This document shows positions 45,908 to 57,925 of a DNA stretch of 64,000 nt, piece after piece. The notes beneath the pieces are model-generated. The model searched no databases. It had not been told where the DNA came from and saw nothing but the letters and a program-made list of their open reading frames with translations. Source of the DNA: Amorphophallus konjac (taxonomy: Eukaryota > Streptophyta > Magnoliopsida > Alismatales > Araceae). The stretch lies in the NCBI GenBank assembly GCA_022559845.1, contig CM040125.1, forward strand, positions 199,804,102 through 199,868,101, given 5' to 3'. The number at the start of each line of letters is the position of its first letter. The stretch's first letter is position 1. The translations under genes were made by a program, and so were the position numbers.

Positions 45908-47875
45908 TGTAGCACCCTGAAAATTTAAGGAAATAAAATTCCTAAATAAATTAAACTTACATGAGAAGGATAAATAAAAATAGTTAAGTAATAAATATAA
46001 ACACTTAATCGGCCATGATAAATCGATCATCTTGGTCCATTAACATAATATATGTAAAACCCAAACAATATAACTTCTGTATATACACTAAATGGGCTTG
46101 ACACATATGTAAATTACATTTATTTTATTTTATTTTAGGAACTAAAAGTAAAATGAGCCATGATATAAAACTAGACCATTAACTAGTTATATATATATAA
46201 ACCTTACCCAAACAATATGACCCATATATAATAAGGACCCTTTTATATGCCACCCACGTAACCCCTATATATATATATAGGTTTATATCGATACTAAAGC
46301 CCACGTGAGACTTCCCACCAAAACCCAACCCAAACCCATGTATTTATATCTAAACCAAAGCTCCGTTATATGCCTTCCCACGTAGACCCATTAACAAGCC
46401 CAAATACCACCACATACATGCTATCCAACCCATGACCACCTACAAGAACCCACGTATGTGTACAGTTCCATCGAAAACAAGCATGCACGTGCACAACTAT
46501 GCATGCTCGGACGAGCAAGGGTTTAACTTTTAGGATTTCGTAGGCAAATTAAGACATGCGGCTGTTATATTAGCAGGAAGAGGGATTGACAGGCATAATA
46601 AGAATCCTTGCTACGTTTAACCTTCAACCCTCCCGTTAGGATTTTCTCACCTATAAGTACACCCTCTCATCGTATGAGCAACCCACATTACTGCGTCTTC
46701 TTCCTCCTGCGAGCGTGGTCATCTTCCAACCACTTCTTCCTGCTGCCGTTCTATTTCTCGTAGCTGTGGACGTGAAGGCTTCTTCCTATTCTTCTTCCTA
46801 TTGGCTGGAACGTGAAAGAAAGCCTCCTCTTCCTCCTACGGTTTGACTGCTACGAAAAGAAGCTTGTTCTTCTTCTTTTCACTTTCCTGCATCTGCAACC
46901 GAGGAGAAGGCAAAGGTTTCTTCCCCTTCCTGATTATCAACCAATGGGTAGGTGTTCTCTCTACCAAGCCAAATTAATAAAAAGATATTGCATGATCATG
47001 TTATTTTAGTTGTACGTATGTTTTCTTAAGGTTTTCTGCTGCACAAAAGATATGTTAACGTAAAATGATAATTATGTAACCATATGCTTAAAATCTTGGA
47101 CATGTAAACTTTTAAAATACTAATATTTTTTCATAAGTTTTTATGCCTTTCATAGTAATATTACCTAGTTAATAATTGAGATAAATAAATAAATAATTTT
47201 TTTTTATGTTATAAGGTGAATCACACGATTCACTGTAGCAGTATAGTTATAGAGTATTTACTTTGTCGACCTGTTCATGGGTACCGGAGTCTCCTTTGGA
47301 CATGAAATTTTATGGGTGCGCTAGTGAGATGGAGATCGAGGTAGTGAGAGTGGTTGCGCCGTTTTTCGTGCCCCCTATCTCAAGATCCCCTATCTCTCAA
47401 TGAAAAATTATTTTGAACGTCCGGTTAAGTAGAGTTTTTCGAGCCCGTCATTTGATATATAGAATGCCTGATTCTGACGTGTGTACGTCGAGAACCGGAG
47501 CCTTGAAAATCGGCATTTTTTTGAAATAATGACATTTAGCATGTCGTCAAATGCTTTTGACGCCACGGTGCAATGGCGTCAAATTCTTATATTATATATG
47601 TATATATAACTTGTGATTATATCTTCAAAAATCCATATCTATTAAATTATGCCACGTAAAATTATAAAAAATATATTTCTGAAATCCTTGAATTTTTCTC
47701 CCAATTATCATATATTGTATTTTTCTAAATTATTTTATATAAATAAAAATGTCTTTGAATATATGTTTTGAAGTTAATCAATTAAGCAGATATTGAAGTT
47801 TGACACTTTTATTGAAATGATGACCATCTAAATGTCGTCAAATTTTTTTGACAACACAATGCAAGGGCGTCAGAT

Positions 47876-47906
<31 letters not shown>

Positions 47907-49505
47907 ACTTCTGATTATATCTTTGAAAATCCATATCTACTAAACTATACGACAGAAAATTATAAAAATTATATATTTGGAATCCTTGATTTTTTCTCCT
48001 AATTATCATATATTCTATTTCTTTAAATTATTTTAAATAAATTAATGTGTCTTTGAATGTATATTTTTGAAATTATTCAATTAAATAGATATTGACATGA
48101 ATTCTTGTTAAATAAATTAAGTTAAAAATCATAGAATTAACGTCCCTCTAAGTGGACGCTAATTAATAAATGACACTACTCACGGACGACAATTAAAATA
48201 AGTTTAATTATAGTTAATTATAGAATTAGATTGTCGTGAATTCTATAATTAACACATTCATGTTCTCACCGTTTTCTTCCAGTTTTGACCCATACCTCGG
48301 GTCTTCTGGCACTCTCATCTCACGTCCGTAGATGGAGTCCCTGTTTCATAATTGGTTCACGTATACACCTCAACTCTCGGTGACATACGAGTCCCCGTTG
48401 GACATTCCGTTCCTTCGGACTGGTAAGTTAGTCATTGAGACCTCCGTAAGTCTCCGCTAGCCTTGGATTCCCTCAAGGCAGCCGAGCTGGTTGTACCCTA
48501 AAAACCTTGGGATCCGATCCGTGTCACTTTGGTTTTCCGTTAGTCTTGACTCTCTACTCCTTTTGGAATCTTCTTGTCATCAATTCGAGAACATAACCCT
48601 TTGACTATGTATTTGGCCAAATCTGATTCTGAAACATTAAGGGCTGTGGGTCCGCGACTTTTCAGTGCCAGGTAGGACGGAAGTCCAATTCTGTAAACTA
48701 AGGGAAATTCTGGGTGTGACATTGCACCAAACTCTGTACATCTGTCATATTCTGTTATTCTGTTATATTTGTTATTCTGTAAACTCTGTTATTTCTGTTA
48801 ATTCTATTATTCTGGTAATTTATTGCTCGGTTATTTTGATAATTTAGATATTCTGCTTTATTTCTTATATTTATTGGAACTCTATTATATTCTGGCCAAT
48901 TCTGAAGTTATGTTCATCCGAGTAACTGTCCTTATTATATTCTGATAGCTTGTCCTTGACTCTGCATGGGAATTTATCCCTATTTCTCTTGATCTCGTAA
49001 CTGCCTTTGACTTTAGTATTCATTTTCCTGTTAGATTGATCATCATGATTTTCTAGTTCCATGCATTGCATCGTCATGAACATGTTAATTGGCTAGTCAC
49101 TTATATTCTGCTTGATGGGAGATGTAATTCCTACTGAGCGTTTCACTCACCAGCCTATCTTTAACATTTTTCAGGTATCAACATTGAAGATAGTCCATCC
49201 GATGGGGAAGGGCAAGAGTGATGAGTGTAATGGAGAATCGTGTCGGTGTCTTTTATCTTTCTTTGAGTTTCGTCCTGTTATTTGTGTCATTTCTCTTTAT
49301 TAGAGTGTAATAGTGAGTCCTTTCTTCACTTATGTAAGTTGAGTCAAGGTATGTAATTTGAATATTTGATTATCAATAAAGGTTAAATTGGCCCACATTG
49401 TCTAGGTTGTAATTTCGTGTCTTATGTTCGCTCTGATTATTCACGATCGTATCACTGCCGCGTTCCGAACTACACGTTCCAGTGTTATCGGTTCGGGCCG
49501 TGACA
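45908..49505 (+). repeat. Element C LTR 3
   Basis: It is 3,598 bp, beginning TGTAGCACCC after GGGGGAGGG and ending CGTGACA next to GATTA. Its TA tracts (near 47590 and 47878-47905) are shorter than those of LTR 1. TATA-like element at 46651-46659. Confidence 0.93.
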
Positions 49506-49510
49506 GATTA

Positions 49511-50985
49511 TCTCCCAGGAAATGGAGCGGGAGGCTAGTCGGGGCTGCCCCGTGTTTGCCATTGCGGTCCGAGAGGTAGAGAGAGACTCCGAGGGTGAAC
49601 TCCCACCCGATGTCATTCCTATTCTGCGTGAGTTTGCTGATATTTTTCCCGAGGAGCTTCCCGAGGGACTCCCACCTATGCGGGATATTCAGCATGCCAT
49701 CGACCTTATTCCGGGATCTTCATTGCCCAACCTTCCACATTATCGCATGAGTCCCACGGAACTTGCCGAGCTAAAATGGCAGGTCGATGAGTTGATGCAG
49801 AGAGGATCTATTCGGGACAGCATGAGCCCATGTACTGTACCCGCATTACTCACCCCGAAGAAGGATGGCATGTGGAGAATGTGCATTGATAGCCGTGCCA
49901 TCAACAAAATCACCGTGAAGTACATGTTCCCTATTCCCCGCCTGGATGACATGCTAGACATGATGGCTGGTGCCACTATCTTCTCAAAGAATGATCTTAA
50001 GAGTGGCTACCATCAGGTGAGGATTAGGTCTGGTGATGAGTGGAAGACCGCATTCAAGACCAAGGATGGTCTATATGAGTGGTTGGTCATGCCTTTTGGG
50101 TTGACCAATGCCCCTAGCACATTCATGCGACTCATGACTCAGGTCCTTCGACCGTTTATTGGAGTCTTTGTGGTTGTGTATTTTGATAACCTTATCTATA
50201 GTCGCACCATGGGGGACCACTTAGACCACCTTCGGCAGGTCTGTCTTCTCCTTAGGCGAGAGCAGTTGTATGAAAACCCACAGAAGTGTGCCTTCATGAC
50301 ACCCCAGCTTACCTTCTTGGGTTTTATTGTGTCTAGTACTGGGGTCTCTGTCGATCCGGAGAAGGTCCGGGCCATTATTGAGTGGCCGGAACCCCGTACG
50401 GTTCATGATGTCCGCAGCTTTCATGGCCTTGCGACGTTCTATCATCTCTTCATCCGTGGATTTAGCTCCGTCACTGCCCCGATCACGGATTGTATCCGGA
50501 AGGGCACCTTTGTATGGACGAAGGCCGCAGTTGCTGCCTTCCAAGACATCAAGGAGCGCATGACCCAGACAGCTATCCTTCGATTGCCTGATTTCTCAAA
50601 GGTGTTTGAGGTGTCTTGTGATGCGTCGGGTGTTGGGATAGGAGGAGTGTTGAGTCAGGAGTCCCACCCGGTCGCATATTTCAGCGAGAAGTTGAACGAC
50701 GCGAAACTGTGATACTCCACGTATGATAAGGAATTCTACGCAGTTGTTCAGGCTCTTAGGCATTGGAGGCACTATCTTTTACATCATGAGTTTGTCTTAT
50801 ACTCCGATCATGAGGCTTTGAGGTACCTCCATTCCCAAAAGAAGCTTAATTCGCGTCACAGTCGTTGGGTTGAGTATCTCCAGCAGTTCACCTTTGTGCT
50901 TAAACATAAGGCTGGAGTGGAGAATAAGGTGGCCGATGCCTTGAGTCGGCGAGCGTGCTTGCTTACCACCATGAGTGCCGAAGTC
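49511..50985 (+). pseudogene. Element B reverse transcriptase and RNase H
   Basis: Continues the B polyprotein after [21 protein letters not shown] near 49645-49705 opens RT, followed by [22 protein letters not shown] near 49850, [11 protein letters not shown] near 49993, and [16 protein letters not shown] near 50090. The catalytic box reads YFDN (50179-50190) instead of YFDD, and one codon is missing after it, so polymerase activity should be lost. RNase H includes [14 protein letters not shown] near 50615, DKEFYAVVQALRHWRHYLL near 50725-50780 and a SDHEALRYL motif near 50805. One stop at 50710-50712 interrupts the frame. Confidence 0.92.
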
Positions 50986-52455
50986 ATAGGGTTAGAGAAG
51001 ATGAGAGAGGCCTATGTTGACTGTCCTGACTTCGGTCAGATTTATACCACTCTCCAGGCCGGACCCTCAAGAGACTTTGATGATTACGTGCTTCAGGAGG
51101 GTTACCTCTTTCGAGGTGGCAGGCTTTGTGTTCCCCGAACTTCGGTTCGAGACTTCTTAGTCTGGGAGCTACATGCGGGAGGTCTAGCCGGCCACTTTGG
51201 TCAGAACAAGACTATTGAGGTAGTTGAGCATAGATTTTATTACCCGAGCTTGAAGCGCAATGTTGCTCACATTGTGGCTCAGTGCCGTACATGTGCTACG
51301 GCCAAGATGAAGAAGCAAAGCTCGGGCCTCTATACGCCTCTCCCCGTGCCTGATGCCCCATGGCAGGATGTTAGCATGGATTTTATCTTGGGATTGCCAT
51401 GTACCTCCAGGAAGCATGAGTCGGTCTATGTGGTGGTTGACTGATTCTCGAAGATGGCCCTATTCATTCCTTGCTCGAAGACTTTAGATGCTTCGAGGGT
51501 AGCCCGCCTTTTTCTTACTCAGGTGGTGTGCATGTTCGGGTTGCCTCGTACTATAGTGTCTGACCGTGATGTTAGATTCACCAGCTATTTTTGGAAGACA
51601 CTATGACACATGATGGGTACTCACCTCAAGTTTTCCACTGTATATCATCCCCAGACAGATGGTCAGACCGAGGTGGTCAATAGGAGTCTGGGAGACCTTT
51701 TGAGGTGTCTTGTCAGGGACCGCATAGGGGATTGAGATCTCATTCTACCCATGGCAGAATTTACATATAATGATTCAGTTAATAGGTCTATCGGCATGAC
51801 TCCATTCGAGATTGTCACAGGTCGTAGGCCTAGGAAGCCAGTGGATCTTGTCCCCGTGCCTATCCATGCTCGAATGTCGGAGTCTGCTGAGTCGTTTGCT
51901 AGGCATGTTAGGAGTCTGCATGATGACATCCGTCATCACATTGAGGCCAGTAATGCATGGTATAAAGAGCTAGCCGATGCCCATCGACACCACCGAGAGT
52001 TCCAAGAGGGTGAATATGTCATGATCAGGGTAAGACCTGAACGGTTTCCCTCTGGAACCGTTAAGAAACCGCAAGCTCGTGGAGCCGGTCCATTTAGAGT
52101 GTTGAAACGCATTGGATCCAATGTGTATGTTGTGGACCTGTCCGAGGAATATGGTATACGCTCTACTTTCAATGTGTCGGATCTAGTTGCATATAGGGAC
52201 CCAGCGGTGATCCCCAGTGAGCCTTTCGAGCCATCCCCTCCCATTGAGAGTGATCCCACACCTGAGTGTCCACCTCCAGCCCCTTTTCCACGGCAGCGAG
52301 AGCATTTAGATCATATACTAGATGAGCAAGTGACAGTTACCAGGAGTGGATCCTACCCACGCTACCTAGTGCGATGGAGAGGACGGCCTGCCACCGAGGA
52401 TACGTGGATCACCAATGGAGAGTTGCAGGGAATTGATCCGGACCTACTACAGTGA
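50986..52455 (+). pseudogene. Element B integrase with chromodomain
   Basis: Zinc-binding HAGGLAGHFG and CRTCAT region at 51170-51300; catalytic Asp in VSMDFILGLP near 51375, Asp in VSDRDVRF near 51560, Glu in [12 protein letters not shown] near 51660. Stops at 51442, 51604 and 51733. The tail from 51751 is open: it holds the GAGPFRVLKRIGSNVYVVDL module near 52080-52140 and the chromodomain (SYPRYLVRWRGRPATEDTWI) near 52350-52410. The natural stop is at 52453-52455, 48 bases before the LTR. Product and role as for element A. Confidence 0.92.
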
Positions 52456-52492
52456 TGCAGAGCCTTACTTGACAGGGTCGAGTTTCTCCCAC

Positions 52493-52503
52493 CCGGGGAG
52501 AAT
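52493..52503 (+). other. Element B polypurine tract
   Basis: CCCGGGGAGAAT directly precedes the 3' LTR start TGGTGCGG. Confidence 0.7.
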
Positions 52504-54781
52504 TGGTGCGGACACCAGTGCACACGAGCGGCACGAGCCGCCGAGCCACCGATACCGTACGCAGAGCACCACCCGAGCGTCAGCGGCTTCCATCTGGCTC
52601 GGAGAAAGTCTGGAGACTCCCCCTTGAGTCTCGGCATTTATCACATTTACTGGGACATATTTGTGTGTAATGTATTTTTATTTATCTTTATTTGGTTTGT
52701 AATTCGTATTGTAATAAGGGTTTATGTGCAAAATGGGACCACCCGGGTCCCACGGGCCCCCATCCCTCCTCCCATTGATCCACCTCACTCCTAGGGCCCA
52801 TGTGGGGTCAGTCAACCTTCTAATGGTGGGCTTCTAGAAGAGTGGGCCAAGTGGGGGACAAGTGGCTTAAATTGTCAAGGTTGGCCACCAACCTTGTCCA
52901 CCTAGTCAAGGGGGCGCCCCCCTCTCACTATCACCTATTTTAATTTTTGTAAAATGTGTGTAGAACTAATTAGTTCTACTCCTTTTTTTATTCCCCCAAA
53001 TCCTACATCTAGGGGTAGTTTGAGTCTTTTGGCATTTCATATAAAACTCTTGTATTTTGATATGATTAGAATTAATGATTACAATTTTTTAAAAATCTCT
53101 TGGAGCAGCAAGGGCCGCCCCCTCCTCTCTCTCCTCTCTACCCCTTTGGCAGCTGGGAAGGCTGTGTTCTTGAGGTGTGAAGCCTCCCTATCAGTTCCGG
53201 TGATCGCCGTCGCCGCCACGTGCCGCCATCGCACCACCACGGTTGCCGCCGGTGTTCTGTCCATCCAGGATAGAGGTGCCTTCCACGAATTTCTGCTCTC
53301 CACCCCGACGTCTTCTTGAGCTGGGATTTTCAGGGGGTGTTCCAGAGGTTCCCACCACCTCTCATAAAAATCGGTTTGGCCTCCAGAGCTCGTTTGATAA
53401 TTTTCCATTTTTGTTCTTCATCTCTTTCTAGATCTGTCTGTTTTCAGCTTTGATTTCCGCCCGCCCTGAGTTTCCAATCTTCGGACCACTTCTTGATTTT
53501 TCCAGGAGCTCCCAAATTTACTGGGAGTTCTGTCCACCTTTCTCTTCATCCCCAATGTTTCGTAGAATTTCTAAAGGCCTCCACCTATTTTCTAAAAATC
53601 ATCTTCAGATCCATCTACTGTTCTGTCAGCCAGTGTCCAGATCCGACCACCAGTCAGTGTAAACCCCTAACAAATCGTAGCCTACACCAATACTTTCACA
53701 AAAATTATTGCCATTTTCCTCTCTTTCACCTCCACAACTTTCATGAAGAGGTCAAAGCCTGAATCGGAAGCCTACCCTATGGTCAAAGGTAGTTCTCAGG
53801 AAACTGCCCTGCTGTTCTGAGAGTTCAGGTACTGTGCAACAGAAACTTCAAAAATAATTTAATGCCAGATCCGTGCAGATCCAGTTCATCTCTCTGGTCC
53901 TACATTGAAGGACTTCGAGAGAGCTTTCCAACAGTACCTCCTGAGCTTCGATCCAATATCGGGATTGACCGCAGCGGTCGATCTCGCCGGACCGCACGCT
54001 GAAAAACAGAAGTCGAAATCCGTGGGCAGCAACTTCTCCGCTTGGAGATCGGAGCCGAACGGCCTCCGACCGGTGTTTCCGGAAGACCACCATCCAGGGA
54101 GGCGCACCACCAGGGGTTCCCATCACAGCGGGCCCCACCCCACCAGAGCCGGAGGTTGGAGCGGTTCGTGGGCCCCACGGACCCGTAGATCGCGCCGTCC
54201 GGACAGCACCAAGTCGCGGGTTCGGCACCGCCGGGACGACATCAAAATGCTGCCCGTCAACCCGATTGTCGTGACTCTCGGGCCCCACATGTGACCTATT
54301 ACCTCCCTGCGTGGAGTGGGTCAAATTTTTGTACCACTGTAAAATTTGTTAACCGGGAGTCCGTGATTGGCCGGGGTTGTCTTCCCCACGCCGGGAGATT
54401 GGAGGTAACGGTCTCACCTTCTTGGCATTTACTTGCTTAGCTCGTATACAGTCATATGCCGCTGCCGAGTGCGATAGGTACTAGCCCGTGAGTCCATGTC
54501 ACCACTGCAAGTGTGAAAGTGACACGTCCCATGGCTCGATCCGAGCACGGAAGTGAGTCGACTACCCTTAACTCTGTCGGTTCTTCAACCACGCACGATC
54601 TGCGTTTCCCTCGCGTGGGACGACGAGTGAGCTTGCGTTTCTGTTAGCGACGTATAACCCATAGGAACTCGTAGTGTCGGGCCTAAGTGTCTCTCAAACT
54701 TGTATGTTGCTGGTCGCATCCGCATCTAGAGTCCGAGGTCCATATCACTTAGAGTCGATCCCCGTGTCCGGCCCGTCATCA
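52504..54781 (+). repeat. Element B 3' LTR
   Basis: It is 2,278 bp and aligns with 20709-22976 throughout, with scattered substitutions and small indels. The right edge CATCA is followed by the ATTTC duplication at 54782-54786. Confidence 0.93.
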
Positions 54782-54786
54782 ATTTC

Positions 54787-56785
54787 CCCCCATTTGAAGT
54801 TAATGAAAATTGCCATTTTGTGAGTTCAAAATTAAAATCTTAGTGGACAGAATCCATGTGAGAAGGTGTGAAACCTTGGGTGAGAAACCCACCTCATTTC
54901 TCCCTCCCCCCCTCTCTCTCTCTCTCCCTAAGGGGTTTCTCCCTTCTCTCTCTCATCACCCTCCCAAGTACTTTCTCTCTCCTTCCCCTTCCATTAAGGC
55001 CACTCCAACTCCCCACACCTCTCTCTTTACAGCACCCCAACCCCAAGAGACCCCCACCCAATCCTAGCTCCACCATCCAACTCCCAACTACCCACTTCCC
55101 CTTCCCAAGCAAGCTTCCACCTTCCCAAGGTTGAACCCACCCCTCCCTAGGCCAATTTGAAATTTCCCTCCACTGTCTCCTTCCCCCCCCCCCATGCCCT
55201 AGGTCACCCCATATTGGGCTCCCCTTGGGCTGGTCGCCCCATTCCTCCTTCCCCTCCCCTCCATTGAGCTTCTCCACCATCCCCTCCCTCTCCACCTTGT
55301 GCGGAACCTACTCCCCCTCTGGCCACCCCTTCCACTTCCCTTCACCATTAGCCACCTCCCTCCCCTATCTCTTGTGCTCTTGGAGCTACTCCCAGCTAGC
55401 CAGTTCGCAGCTCAGGATCTGTAGAGGACCAGCAGCTTGAAGAGGCAACCTCGGCTTCATCCTGGCATCCCTGGAGGCCCAAGTGGTACCGTCGGAAGCG
55501 TCTCCCTGTCCTCTTTGCGACAGTGGAGGTCTCGTCCCGTTCTGAGTTTGTGGCTGCCCGGCGGAGCCGTCATCGCCGGACTGCACATCTGCTTCCTGAC
55601 AGTCAACCTGAAGTGAGTTGCAGAGGCTCCCACGGCCAACCTCCTGAAGCTCTGAAGGCAGGCCTTGGCTGAGAGTTTCTACACCGAGTCTACTTCAGTA
55701 TCAAGAAGCGGTACCCCGTTCGGCATCCAGAGCTGTGATTTCTCGTTTTTCTCCCCCAGGTGCACTATTCTGTCCACTCTGGGACTGAATAGAGACCTGA
55801 CCACTGTTCGGGCTGTCTATGTCTACTCCAACCTCCTCCGGCACCCCCGTGGGTCTCCGTTCGAAGGGGACTCGACAACAAATCTAGCGACTTCAGCCAA
55901 GCCTGAATCGGAGCTGAGGAGCGTCTGTGGTGACCTCGTCTTCCTACTGAAGCAGTACCGTAGCTGTCAGATTCAGACAACAGAGGCCCTGCTCACGACC
56001 CTGCCTCGTCCAGCAACGGCAACTAGAAATTCTCTCAAAAATCAGGCGACCTCCTGGGCCAACTCAGAAGAGTTTGCCACTAGTTTCGTTACAATTGGAG
56101 TTTGGGACTGACCGCAGCGGTGTCGACACTGACCCCTTGTCTGCTGTTCCAGAGCGTGGGCAGAACCGACTTCATCCTTCAATTAGTCCCTAGTTCCCCT
56201 TTCCCCTCCCCGCCCGGTAGGCATACAGCCCCTCCCTGTGGGAGGTAGTGTTTGAATGGATGTGCGACTCCCCTCTCCCCTTGTTCCACCCCCTTGCATG
56301 GGGAGTAGTGTTGTAAATCTTTAAAACAGGTTCAAGCTACTCCGACGCAGCGTGTGGGTAACCCACGCTTCCCCGCTCACCCACGTCTCCGAGCGGGACC
56401 GATTTCTTCAAACCGGTCGAGTAAGTGTTCTAACCTTGCTTCCCTTAGTGCTTGTCCTTTCAATATTAGCTCATAGCTCCACTGGCCCGTGAGAGTGAGT
56501 GCTCGGTCCCACAAGCTCCATTGCTTCGAGTGACCACTGTGGAAAGTATGTAACCCGTGCCCTCGGCACAACGTCGGCTCCATTGAATTGGGCTGCCATA
56601 CCCTTGGGAAACAACCTTGGCCTTGCTGGCCCTCTACCAGCAAAGGCCCAGCCCTCATAACCTCCACTTGGCATCACCAAGTTACCCCGGGTTTTGGGTG
56701 AGTGTCGGGTGAGTGGCCGCTGAGTTCGGTCCATTTATATTGCAAATTGTGCTTGCTTGCTAAAGTCCAATGGTGTGTCACATCA
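54787..56785 (+). repeat. Element A 3' LTR, right piece
   Basis: This continues the A LTR after B: CCCCCATTTGAAG matches CCCCCACTTGAGAA that follows the TATA block in the E LTR. The C-rich stretch 54890-55380 is the counterpart of the G-rich plus-strand zone in E. The end GTGTGTCACATCA at 56785 matches the E LTR end. With the left piece the LTR is about 2.33 kb. The short open frames in it are not genes. Confidence 0.85.
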
Positions 56786-56855
56786 CTAAAGATGAGAGCA
56801 AATGGAATGACGAGCACATTAAGAAGTCTAAGATAATTTTTTCAGCTATGAACAT
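56786..56855 (+). pseudogene. Fragment of Ty1/copia gag
   Basis: Seventy bases between the right end of A and the left end of F. In one frame they read KDESKWNDEHIKKSK then IIFSAMN, like the UBN2-type gag of plant copia and Sirevirus elements (W..ED..K.. then AL..). It suggests A and F both landed in a plus-strand copia element of which little is left. The piece is too short to be sure. Confidence 0.4.
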
Positions 56856-57617
56856 TGTCACGCCCTAAATTTTTTGGATCAGAATCTGTGGGTTTCGGAG
56901 CGCTTTCGTGGATCCCAGATCGTGTTTTGTGATTTAATCAGATTTTTGGTTGTTTAGCCTTCGAACCCTTGCGTAGGGAGAACCAACGTGTTTTCAGGCT
57001 CCAAGACATTACAGGCGCGTTGTGCATTTTTTTAGGATTGTGGGAATGATTTTTCTCTAATTTTATATTTTTTGGATTTTTAAAATCCCAAATTGGTTTT
57101 CTATTTAACCCACCCTTACCCCCCTCTCTCTCCCCATCTCTCATTTCTCTTCCTCCCCTCTCTCACGTTCTCTCCTTCTCTCCCTCTCTTCTCTGATGGA
57201 AGACGAAGGAAGGTGGGGGTGAGGCGACGAGGCTCGTGGGGCGTGGAGCAGTAGGGATGCAGCGTGGATCAAGGTGGAGGTGAGGTGGAGCTCGCTCGCA
57301 AGTTCGTGAACTCGACGTGGGTTTCATGAGGCATTTTGCGTGGAAATGACATCCTCGGCACGATAAAACTTTGGTGGAGCTTGGGGGATGGTTCCCTAGC
57401 CCATGTAGTCTACTTTCCCCACATCTTGTAGGTCGAGGCGAGCCGAGAGTGGATTTATTTCACACCGGGGGGTTAAAAGCATGTTTTAGGGCGTGCGACG
57501 GATTCTCCAATTTGATTGCATTTTTTGGGTTCAAACGCGTCCTCTAGGTGGTCTAGAGGTTGGGGAATGAATTCCACATGTTTTTCACATCACTCGAGGG
57601 TGATTGGGGTGTGGAAC

Positions 57618-57925
57618 CGGACCCCTAGGTGGGGTTCGGAGCGGTCTCTGCCGTTTTCAGTCGACCAACCGGTTGGGTTTGGTTGACCGATAGCGTCGCC
57701 ACGGGACTGGGAGTCTGCCTCAGTTCGGTCGACCGACCAGCCTGGTATTGTCGACCGACCAGGGTAGAACTTCCCCTGTTATGGGCCGGTCGACCACCCA
57801 GGTTGGGTTGGTCGACCGACCCCTGTTGGTCGACCAACCCATGAGGATTGGTCGACTAAACAGCAACCCTTTGGCCCGTTTTGGCCCCCGGTCGACCCGG
57901 TTGCGACCCATTGGCTGACCTATGA
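57618..57925. repeat. GGTCGACC palindrome array in F LTR
   Basis: Eight GTCGAC cores, mostly as GGTCGACC or GGTCGACCGACC, lie within about 250 bases. The octamer is its own reverse complement. The array lies between the same two flanking anchors (57605-57617 and 57926-57940) that bound the TAACGCG array of element D. Confidence 0.85.

Larger units (their letters stand above)
25346..49505 (+). mobile_element. Element C: three-LTR tandem array, gag-only element
   Basis: The order is LTR, interior, LTR, interior, LTR. The LTRs are 25346-39675 (3,642 bp after removing D), 40998-44585 (3,588 bp) and 45908-49505 (3,598 bp). The two interiors are both exactly 1,322 bp and contain only gag. One pair of target duplications, GATTA at 25341-25345 and 49506-49510, flanks the whole array, and neither side of the central LTR shows one. 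Shared central LTRs of this kind arise by unequal recombination between LTRs. With no protease, RT or integrase it belongs to the non-autonomous gag-only type (often called TR-GAG). Confidence 0.93.
20709..54781 (+). mobile_element. Element B: Ty3/gypsy chromovirus with nested insertions
   Basis: LTRs at 20709-22976 and 52504-54781, both beginning TGGTGCGGACACCAG and ending CATCA, are flanked by the duplication ATTTC. The primer site follows the left LTR and GGGGAGAAT precedes the right one. After removing element C the length is about 9.9 kb, normal for the group. Gag, protease, RT, RNase H, integrase and chromodomain are present in the usual order. C sits between protease and RT (duplication GATTA), and the codons rejoin in frame when C is removed. 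Stops, a gag frameshift and a damaged RT active site make it inactive. Confidence 0.94.
8242..56785 (+). mobile_element. Element A: 5'-truncated Ty3/gypsy chromovirus
   Basis: A plus-strand chromovirus in three pieces: 8242-8357, 16136-20708 and 54787-56785, about 6.7 kb in all once insertions E and B are removed. It keeps most of gag, protease, RT, RNase H, integrase with chromodomain, a polypurine tract and the 3' LTR. The 5' LTR, primer site and start of gag are missing; the left edge abuts the LINE 3' end. The LTR resembles that of element E (TGATG start, TATA block, CACATCA end). The GPF-type module and C-terminal chromodomain place it in the chromovirus group, probably Tekay/Del-like. 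Many stops make it inactive. Confidence 0.88.

Noticed and set aside
53848..54324. 158-codon minus-strand frame in the B LTR
   Set aside because: It is the counterpart of 22082-22486 in the other LTR, with an inconsistent frame and no motifs.
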